Origin: DASYSL01 sp036003365
GTDB taxonomy: Bacteria; Eisenbacteria; RBG-16-71-46; DASYSL01
Direction: 5' to 3'
DNA: 8,488 nucleotides
NCBI GenBank assembly: GCA_036003365.1
Contig: DASYSL010000052.1
Coordinates: 1-8,488, forward strand
The notes under the pieces are model-generated. The model searched no databases and was not told where the DNA came from. It worked only from the letters and a program-made list of their open reading frames with translations. The position numbers were made by a program, and so were the translations under genes. Positions 1 to 5,212 of this stretch are shown here, in pieces. Every line of letters begins with the position of its first letter. Position 1 is the stretch's first letter.

Positions 1-56
1 CCCACTTCGACCACGCGCACGCGGGCCGGGAGCTTCGAGAGCATCGTATCGGTCAT
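1..56 (-). CDS. hydroxymethylglutaryl-CoA lyase, N-terminal fragment (cut by window edge)
   Basis: Only the first 19 residues are visible: MTDTMLSKLPARVRVVEVG. The string LPARVRVVEVG matches the conserved opening strand of HMG-CoA lyases (family pattern LPxRVxIVEVGPRDGLQNE), a TIM-barrel DRE-TIM metallolyase that cleaves HMG-CoA to acetyl-CoA and acetoacetate; the PRDG metal-binding part would fall just outside the window. The neighbours support this, since the genes upstream encode the two preceding steps of leucine degradation. The start is uncertain: ATG at 56 gives the form above, ATG at 44 would remove four residues, and neither has a recognisable Shine-Dalgarno sequence. The ATG at 56 lies within a hairpin directly after the Kelch gene's stop codon. 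The alternative is another DRE-TIM enzyme such as an isopropylmalate or homocitrate synthase-like protein, but VRVVEVG with this context favours the lyase. Usual names are mvaB, hmgL or liuE. Confidence 0.8.
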   Translation of the reverse strand, partial: MTDTMLSKLPARVRVVEV

Positions 57-83
57 GACGCCAAGGCTAGCACGGCGTCACGA
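53..83 (-). promoter_or_regulatory. hairpin covering the lyase start codon
   Basis: In the minus-strand RNA, bases 83-74 (UCGUGACGCC) can pair with bases 62-53 (GGCGUCAUGA). This gives 10 base pairs, nine Watson-Crick and one G-U, with an 11-base loop. The first base follows the Kelch stop codon (86-84) directly, and the AUG of the next gene (56-54) is inside the 3' arm. No U-run follows, so it does not look like a standard intrinsic terminator. I infer a coupling device: a ribosome finishing the Kelch gene would open the 5' arm and expose the AUG. If the true start is the ATG at 44, the hairpin would instead be a leader element. Confidence 0.45.
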
Positions 84-2339
84 TCAGCGCAGGACGACCG
101 CCTTTGTCGTGGTCGAGACGGATCCCTGACTCAAGCGGAGCCAGTACACGCCTTGGGCCCAATCGCTCGCGTATGCCAGAATCACCTGATGCTCTCCGGG
201 GGAAGAACTAGCATCAACGCTCGACACCCTTCGACCACGCACGTCGAAGACATCGATTCGGGCGGGTCCGCTCGAGGGCAGGGAGTAGCGAACGGCGACC
301 TTTCCGCCAATCGGATTGGAACCGAGGGCTGCCAGGAACAAACTACCGCCCGCGGGCTGTCTTTCGATACCCACCGTGGGTCCGAGCGTCAGAAACCACG
401 TGTCACCGCTCCCGCTCGGACCACCCCCGAAAACAACCAACCGATCGAGCATCGAGTCATAGGCCAGAGGCAGGTACTCTCGCGTTCCTGGCTGATTGCC
501 TCCAGCATCGAGCTTCCGCCAGACCATGGGCGAGGAAAGCGTCAGTTCCCACATTTCTCCGGAACCATTTCCCTGAACCAGCATGCGATCACGATTCGGA
601 TCGTAGATCGCGCCGTGACCCTCTTCCGGCGGCGGCGCCGATCCCAGAGGGACGAGCTGGGTCCAGGTCATCGTGGAGAGGGCGAGCTCCCAGAGATCGT
701 TGTAATTCGTCCCGAAGAAGTTATCGCCACCGAACAAGAGCATGCGATCGCGCACCGGGTCGTAAATCGCGGCTTGTCGATAGCGCGCGGAAGGAGGCGT
801 TGCCGACGACAATAAGGTCCACTGAGGACTCGCTCCCAGAGACAAGGACCACAGATCGTTCCTCACTGCCCCGTCGGAGTACCCGCCCCACACAAGCATA
901 CGATTCCGTGCCGCATCATAGATCGCGCTCTGGCCATCGCGTCCCGAGGGTCCCCCGGAGACGACGAGCGACCACGCCGGCGCTCCCGAGGAAGGAAGCT
1001 GCCACGTGTCGTTGAACCGCACCGTCGACCCGCTGACGAGTCCCGCGCCTCCGAAAACGAGAAGACGCTGACCAGCCACATCGTAGATCGCCGAGGCGCC
1101 GCCACGGGGCAAGGGCGGAGTGCCCGTGGGAGAAAGCTGCTGCCATGTCGCGGGGTTCATCGAGGGCAGCTCCCAGAGATCATTGAGATCCCCCACGCTG
1201 TTGTCGGTGCCACCGAACACGAGCGTCGCCTGGCGCACCGGATCGTAGGCGGCGGCGTGGAAGGTTCGAGGCAACGGCGTGCTCGAAGTCACTTGCGTCC
1301 ACACCGGCGGGTCCGTGAGCGCAAGCCGCCATGTCTCGTCGAAGACGTTTCCGGATCCATGTATCACCATTTCGTCGTGCACCGGGTCGTATACGGCGAT
1401 CTGTCCGGTCTTTTGTCCAGGTGTCGATCCAGTCGGCGTAAGCTGCGTCCAAGTGGGCAAGCCCGACAAGGAAAGAGCCCAGAGGTCATTAAGGTTGAAG
1501 TTGCCCGAACCGCCAAAGACGATCATTCGATCGCGCACTGGATCGTAGATGGCCGAGGCTGCTGACCTTGGCGCAGGCGGCGTGCCGGCCGGAGTCAACT
1601 GCGACCAGGTCGGCGTGCCCGAAAGCGAGAGTGCCCAGACGTCGTTGAAGCGCGTGGTGATTCGAATCCCACCGAAGACGATCATGCGATCACGGACAGG
1701 ATCGTAGATGGCAACGAGCGACGATCTCTCCATGGGCGGCGTCCCATTCACGGGGAGGTTGTGCCACGTCGGGGGATCCGACGAAAGATCGAGCGACCAA
1801 AGCTGGCTCGAGTACAGGAAGGCATCCCGCCCTCCAAAGAACAGCATGCGATCACGGACGGGGTCGTAGATGGCGGAGGTCGACGCAATCGCCGGGGTCG
1901 TGTCGCCGGCCGCGGCAATCGGCTGCCAACCCGAGTTCGAGGAAAGGTCGAGCGCCCAGACGTCGTTGAGATAGGGCTGGCTGCCGCCCTGATGGGTAGC
2001 ATTACGCCCGCCGTACACGAGAAGGCGCTGCCGCGCCGAATCGTAGACCATGGTGTGCAAATCACGAGGCGGCAGGACGGATTTCTCGACGTCGAGGCCC
2101 CATCCCAAGGAACCTTCGAGATCGAGCGACCAAGTCTCGTTGCGATAGTCGCCCGAAGCCGGCCTGCCCCCAACGAGGAGCATTCTCTCGCCCGCGGGGT
2201 CATACGCAAGGGTGTGCCCAATCCGATAAGGAGGGGCCATCTCCACCCAGTAGCCATCGAAGCCGGAATCGGCGTGCCCACGCGCAAAAGAGCAAGTCAG
2301 AAAGAGGGGGATGAGAAAGAAGCGCCAGGACCGTCGCAT
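84..2339 (-). CDS. secreted 12-repeat Kelch-type beta-propeller protein with C-terminal FlgD/T9SS-like domain
   Basis: A 751-residue exported protein of unknown specific role. Residues 1-23 are a signal peptide: a basic start (MRRSWR), a hydrophobic core (FFLIPLFL) and a likely signal peptidase I site after GHA. Residues about 30-655 hold 12 Kelch/galactose-oxidase-like repeats, spaced 48-59 residues, each with a core like AIYDPVRDRMLVFGG, then NDLWxLxLS, then PTWxQLxPTGTPP. The YD pairs start near 46, 99, 158, 212, 265, 317, 365, 419, 474, 526, 579 and 627. Residues about 675-751 form an FlgD-like Ig or T9SS type A-like sorting domain (RIDVFDVRGRRV, GVYWLRL, ending KAVVLR). Such proteins usually act at the cell surface in binding or adhesion, and no enzyme activity can be claimed. 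The start at 2339 is chosen because GAGGAGG lies six bases upstream; an in-frame ATG at 2369 would place that site inside the coding region. There is a cysteine in the signal (LTC), but threonine before it makes a lipoprotein unlikely. G+C is lower than in the flanking enzyme genes. Confidence 0.88.
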   Translation of the reverse strand: MRRSWRFFLIPLFLTCSFARGHADSGFDGYWVEMAPPYRIGHTLAYDPAGERMLLVGGRPASGDYRNETWSLDLEGSLGWGLDVEKSVLPPRDLHTMVYDSARQRLLVYGGRNATHQGGSQPYLNDVWALDLSSNSGWQPIAAAGDTTPAIASTSAIYDPVRDRMLFFGGRDAFLYSSQLWSLDLSSDPPTWHNLPVNGTPPMERSSLVAIYDPVRDRMIVFGGIRITTRFNDVWALSLSGTPTWSQLTPAGTPPAPRSAASAIYDPVRDRMIVFGGSGNFNLNDLWALSLSGLPTWTQLTPTGSTPGQKTGQIAVYDPVHDEMVIHGSGNVFDETWRLALTDPPVWTQVTSSTPLPRTFHAAAYDPVRQATLVFGGTDNSVGDLNDLWELPSMNPATWQQLSPTGTPPLPRGGASAIYDVAGQRLLVFGGAGLVSGSTVRFNDTWQLPSSGAPAWSLVVSGGPSGRDGQSAIYDAARNRMLVWGGYSDGAVRNDLWSLSLGASPQWTLLSSATPPSARYRQAAIYDPVRDRMLLFGGDNFFGTNYNDLWELALSTMTWTQLVPLGSAPPPEEGHGAIYDPNRDRMLVQGNGSGEMWELTLSSPMVWRKLDAGGNQPGTREYLPLAYDSMLDRLVVFGGGPSGSGDTWFLTLGPTVGIERQPAGGSLFLAALGSNPIGGKVAVRYSLPSSGPARIDVFDVRGRRVSSVDASSSPGEHQVILAYASDWAQGVYWLRLSQGSVSTTTKAVVLR
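377..2250 (-). repeat. 12 tandem Kelch-type repeats in the propeller gene
   Basis: The repeats are visible in the DNA as well as in the protein. On the plus strand, near-copies of atgcgatcacggacaggat followed by cgtagatggc recur, for example near 583, 742, 1525, 1684 and 1846. Repeats 4 and 5 share AIYDPVRDRMIVFGG and almost the same linker (SLSGxPTWxQLTPxGxxP), which suggests recent internal duplication. Repeats 6 and 11 are shorter (48 residues to the next) and have lost the usual Gly-Gly pair (HGSG and QGNG). Confidence 0.85.
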
Positions 2340-2459
2340 GAAAGGCCTCCTCAAAGAGGGATCGGGCACTCTCTTGGGAGCCGCCTGGAAGCAGATGGGG
2401 CGACCCAGACCTGGGGGATTGGGGCGAGAACAATGCTACTCCCCGTCGGGAGAGGCTGT
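2340..2459 (-). other. 120-base spacer between carrier and Kelch genes, with weak hairpins
   Basis: This is the longest non-coding gap in the window. Seven bases after the carrier stop codon there is a 5-bp G+C-rich hairpin, CTCCC-GACG-GGGAG (2452-2439), followed by UAGCAUUGUUCU rather than a U-run, so it is at best a weak terminator. A second small inverted repeat (CCCAG/CTGGG) sits at about 2415-2404. I find no convincing -35/-10 promoter. The spacer and the strong Kelch ribosome binding site suggest that the Kelch gene could be expressed separately from the carboxylase genes. Confidence 0.3.
2346..2352 (-). promoter_or_regulatory. strong ribosome binding site of the Kelch gene
   Basis: GAGGAGG on the minus strand, six bases before the ATG at 2339. 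It decides the start of the Kelch gene in favour of the MRRSWRFF form over the in-frame ATG ten codons upstream. Confidence 0.8.
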
Positions 2460-2921
2460 CTACGATTCGGTGACGTCCAAAAGAACGGCTCCCGCGTCCA
2501 CGCGCTCGCCGTTCTTGGCCGCCAGGCGGCGCACCACGCCGTCCCTCGGCGCGCGCAGCGTGTGCTCCATTTTCATCGCTTCGACGACCAAGAGCGGGTC
2601 GCCGCGCTTCACGGCCTGGCCCTCCGCCACCGCCACGGAAATCACGAGCCCGGGCATGGGCATCGTCACTTCACCGGAGGCGGCTTCGTGGGCGGAAGCG
2701 CGGCGCGCGCTGCTCCCTCCGCCCGTATCGAAAACGTAGTCGCGGCCATCGAGGGTCACAAACACGCGGCGTCCTTCGGCCGTGGCCCAGGCGACGCGCG
2801 CGCCTTCGGGACCCGTGATGCGCACGCGGCCATCGCCGAGCGGCTCGCAAAGGAACGACGCGCCGTCCACGGTGACCGCGTCGCCATGGACGTTCACGCG
2901 GTTGCGATCGAATGCATTCAC
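2460..2921 (-). CDS. biotin carboxyl carrier protein of acyl-CoA carboxylase (C-terminal part of split methylcrotonyl-CoA carboxylase alpha subunit)
   Basis: This 153-residue protein carries the biotin that shuttles carboxyl groups between the biotin carboxylase and the carboxyltransferase. The biotinyl domain is residues about 84-152: MPMPG at 87-91 and the biotinylation motif EAMKM at 114-118, with the modified lysine at 117, 36 residues from the end as is usual. Residues about 8-66 form a run of short beta strands (VNVHGDAVTVDG, RVRITGPEG, RRVFVTLDGRDYVF) that resembles most of the BT domain, which in single-chain alpha subunits lies between the carboxylase and the carrier. A Gly/Ser/Ala-rich linker (67-83) joins the two. 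The start is GTG at 2921, overlapping the upstream TGA as GTGA, with only a weak GGGG before it. Length plus the upstream gene (498 + 153) equals a normal single-chain alpha subunit, so this is either a natural split or a frameshift product. Separate carriers of this size also exist in some archaeal and other acyl-CoA carboxylases. Confidence 0.87.
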   Translation of the reverse strand: MNAFDRNRVNVHGDAVTVDGASFLCEPLGDGRVRITGPEGARVAWATAEGRRVFVTLDGRDYVFDTGGGSSARRASAHEAASGEVTMPMPGLVISVAVAEGQAVKRGDPLLVVEAMKMEHTLRAPRDGVVRRLAAKNGERVDAGAVLLDVTES

Positions 2922-4414
2922 GAGCGGCCCCAGTTGCCGATCGTGGCGAAGGGATCGGCGGCAGCACGGGTGGGCGCGGGCGCGCCCCCCGCCGCGCGCG
3001 CAGGCTCGGCCACCGCCGCGGCCGCGAGCGCCACGGCCGGCGCCGGCTCCCCTGCTCGCTCGCGATAGCGATCGATGACACCCGATTCCAGGGTCGTGGT
3101 GTCGAATCGCCCAGCGACGAGCTCAGGATCGCGCGTCAGCGCGCGCAGGAAATCGATGTTGGTGACCACACCGTGCACGACCGTCTCGTCGAGCGCGGCC
3201 GCGAGACGCGCCCAAGCCGTCTCGCGATCCGGTCCCCAGGCGGCGATCTTGGCCAGAATCGGATCGTAGTGGAGCGGCACGTCGGAGCCTGACTCCACAC
3301 CGGCATCCACGCGCACGAAGGGCAAGCGAGGCCACACGACGCGCGCCAGGCGCCCCGCCTGCGGCAGGAAATCGGAAGCCGGGTCTTCGGCGTACACGCG
3401 CACCTCGACGGCGTGCCCGCGCGCCTGAACCGCGCTTTGCTCCGTCACCAGCGTCGTCTCGGCCGCGACCACGAGCTGCCACCACACGAGATCGTGCCCG
3501 GTAAGGAGCTCGGTGACCGGATGCTCGACCTGGAGCCGTGTATTCACTTCGAGGAAGTAGAACTTCTCGTCGGGCGCGAGCAGGAACTCCACCGTGCCGG
3601 CGCCGCGATATTGCACCGCGCGCGCCAGAGCGACCGCCGCTTCCGCCATCGCCAAGCGCGTCTTTTCGCTCGCCCCCGGTGAGCGCGTCTCCTCGAGCAC
3701 CTTCTGGTGGCGGCGCTGCAACGAGCACTCGCGCTCGAAGAAGTGCACGGCATCGCCGCGACCGTTACCCACGAGCTGCACTTCGACGTGGCGCGGATGC
3801 TCGACCAGCTTCTCGAGATAGAGGCTGCCGTCGCCGAACGCGCCGAGCGCGACGCGGCGTGCCGATGGAGCCGAAGCGATCAGATCGCTGTCGCTCGTCA
3901 CCACGGTCATGCCCTTGCCGCCACCGCCGAGCGCGGCCTTGAGCACGACGGGATAGCCGAGCCGCCCCGCCTCGGTCGCGAGCTGGCGATCGGCGACCTC
4001 ACTGCGCGCTTCGTAGCCGGGGACGATCGGCACGCCCGCCTTGCGCGCCGCTTCCCGCGCCAGGCGCTTGTCGCCAAAACCACGCGATTGGCCGGGCGTC
4101 GGCCCGATGAACACCAGGCCGGCTTTCTCGACGGCTTCGGCAAACGCAGCGTTCTCCGACAAGAACCCATAGCCGGGATGAATGGCTTCCGCGCCCGAAG
4201 CGCGCGCCGCCTCGACGATGGCTTCGATGTTCAGGTAGGAGGCGCGCGGCTCGGCAGGCCCGATGCGCACGGCTTCGTCGGCCCGGCGCGCGTGCACCGC
4301 GCCGGCATCGGCGTCCGAGTACACGGCGACGGAGCCGATCCCGTGCTCGCGCAGCGTGCCGATCACGCGGCACGCGATCTCCCCTCGATTGGCGACGAGC
4401 ACCTTGCGGAACAT
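2918..4414 (-). CDS. mccA: biotin carboxylase subunit of methylcrotonyl-CoA carboxylase (alpha subunit, lacking fused carrier)
   Basis: ATP-grasp enzyme of 498 residues that carboxylates carrier-bound biotin using ATP and bicarbonate. The N-terminal fold starts FRKVLVANRGEIACRV; the PGYGFLSEN motif is at 80-88. Active-site residues by comparison with E. coli AccC are visible: K116 (GDK), K159, the glycine loop GGGGKG at 163-168, K238 in RRHQK, E276, E289 in LEVNTR, R293 and R339 in EVRVYAEDP. The catalytic core ends near 450; an Ala/Pro-rich linker (about 453-486) follows, then DPFATIGNWGRS, which looks like the beginning of a BT domain and stops abruptly. In the usual alpha subunit the chain would continue into the BT and biotinyl domains, which here lie in the next gene. 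The ATG is two bases after the hydratase stop, with GGGAAGAG upstream. Propionyl- or geranyl-CoA carboxylase alpha subunits are similar; the methylcrotonyl role rests on the neighbouring carboxyltransferase and hydratase. Confidence 0.92.
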   Translation of the reverse strand: MFRKVLVANRGEIACRVIGTLREHGIGSVAVYSDADAGAVHARRADEAVRIGPAEPRASYLNIEAIVEAARASGAEAIHPGYGFLSENAAFAEAVEKAGLVFIGPTPGQSRGFGDKRLAREAARKAGVPIVPGYEARSEVADRQLATEAGRLGYPVVLKAALGGGGKGMTVVTSDSDLIASAPSARRVALGAFGDGSLYLEKLVEHPRHVEVQLVGNGRGDAVHFFERECSLQRRHQKVLEETRSPGASEKTRLAMAEAAVALARAVQYRGAGTVEFLLAPDEKFYFLEVNTRLQVEHPVTELLTGHDLVWWQLVVAAETTLVTEQSAVQARGHAVEVRVYAEDPASDFLPQAGRLARVVWPRLPFVRVDAGVESGSDVPLHYDPILAKIAAWGPDRETAWARLAAALDETVVHGVVTNIDFLRALTRDPELVAGRFDTTTLESGVIDRYRERAGEPAPAVALAAAAVAEPARAAGGAPAPTRAAADPFATIGNWGRS

Positions 4415-4416
4415 CG

Positions 4417-5208
4417 CTACTCTTCCCGCATCCAGGCGGGCTTGCGCTTCTCGAAGAAGGCCTGGAAGCCTTCCTTGGCCTCGTCGCCCGAGCGCGCCTC
4501 GGCGAGCTGGCGCGGCATGATCTCGATCAATTCATCGAACGTGTGGTTGGCATTCAGGCGCAGCACTTCCTTCACCCGCGCCTGCGCATGCGGCCCGCCC
4601 TTGAGGAGCTCGGCCAACGTGGCATCGATCGCGGAATCCAGCTCCTCCGGCGCGACCGCGCGATGCAAGAGACCGATGGCAGCGGCCCGCATGCCATCGA
4701 AGCGCTCGCCGGAGAGCATGAGCGGACGCGCGTTGCGGTCGCCCAGGCGTCGCAGCAAGTAAGGCGAGATGAGCCCGGGAATGATGCCGAGCCGCACCTC
4801 GGAGATGGCGAACACCGCATTCACCGCACCGATCGCGACATCGGTCGCCGCCGTGAGCCCCACGCCGCCGCCGAACACGTTGCCATGCACACGCGCCACC
4901 ACCGGCTTGGGGCAGCGCGTCACTGCGTCGAACAAGGCGCCGAAGCGCTTGGCCTCGGCGAGGTTCTCCTCGAACGACGCGTTCGCAGAAGCCTTCATGT
5001 CCCCGAGATCCGCGCCCGCACAGAACGATGGCCCACGCCCGCCGATCACTACCGCGCGCACCTCGGCGCGCTCGCCCAGGCCGCGCATCGCCTGCGTCGC
5101 TTGATCGAGCAGGGCGCCCGAAAGCGCGTTGTGCACCTCGGGCCGGTTGAGCCAGAGGCGCGCGACGCGGCCGCCGTGCGTGAATTCGATGTCGATGAGA
5201 TTGGTCAT
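4417..5208 (-). CDS. liuC: methylglutaconyl-CoA hydratase (LiuC-like enoyl-CoA hydratase)
   Basis: Crotonase-fold protein of 263 residues, a normal length for the family. It should hydrate 3-methylglutaconyl-CoA to HMG-CoA in leucine degradation. The oxyanion-hole segments are FCAGADL (62-68) and FGGGVGL (112-118). A glutamate in ISEVRLG (E137) sits where one catalytic Glu of crotonases lies, while the other usual position (GGGxE) is glycine here (G117). The segment SEVRLGIIPGLISPYLLRR and the EENLAEAKR helix resemble LiuC-type methylglutaconyl-CoA hydratases rather than fatty-acid beta-oxidation enzymes, which have PGxGGTQRL at this point. The gene lies between the two carboxylase subunit genes, four bases after the carboxyltransferase stop and two bases before the biotin carboxylase start, as in liu-type operons. 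An AGGA about nine bases upstream of the ATG can serve as ribosome binding site. Crotonase function is easily misassigned from sequence; the context makes this call fairly firm. Confidence 0.88.
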   Translation of the reverse strand: MTNLIDIEFTHGGRVARLWLNRPEVHNALSGALLDQATQAMRGLGERAEVRAVVIGGRGPSFCAGADLGDMKASANASFEENLAEAKRFGALFDAVTRCPKPVVARVHGNVFGGGVGLTAATDVAIGAVNAVFAISEVRLGIIPGLISPYLLRRLGDRNARPLMLSGERFDGMRAAAIGLLHRAVAPEELDSAIDATLAELLKGGPHAQARVKEVLRLNANHTFDELIEIMPRQLAEARSGDEAKEGFQAFFEKRKPAWMREE

Positions 5209-5212
5209 CGCG

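Noticed and set aside
583..1880. Regularly spaced DNA repeats that could suggest a CRISPR-like or tandem repeat array
   Set aside because: They are in frame at about 150-180 bases and encode the YDPVRDRM core of the Kelch repeats; they are protein repeats, not an array.
2250..2339. Lipoprotein signal in the Kelch protein (LTC)
   Set aside because: Threonine directly before the cysteine does not fit a normal lipobox (Gly or Ala expected); cleavage after GHA by signal peptidase I is more likely.
2340..2369. Upstream in-frame ATG at 2369 as start of the Kelch gene
   Set aside because: It would put the GAGGAGG site inside the coding region and add MPDPSLRRPF before a well-formed signal peptide; the ATG at 2339 fits better.
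1761..3068. Plus-strand open frame of 435 codons across the Kelch start, the spacer and the carrier
   Set aside because: It crosses two well-supported minus-strand genes and their ribosome binding site, has low-complexity basic composition and no family motif.
3707..4762. Plus-strand open frame of 351 codons opposite the biotin carboxylase and hydratase
   Set aside because: Shadow frame; the minus-strand genes carry clear catalytic motifs over the same bases.
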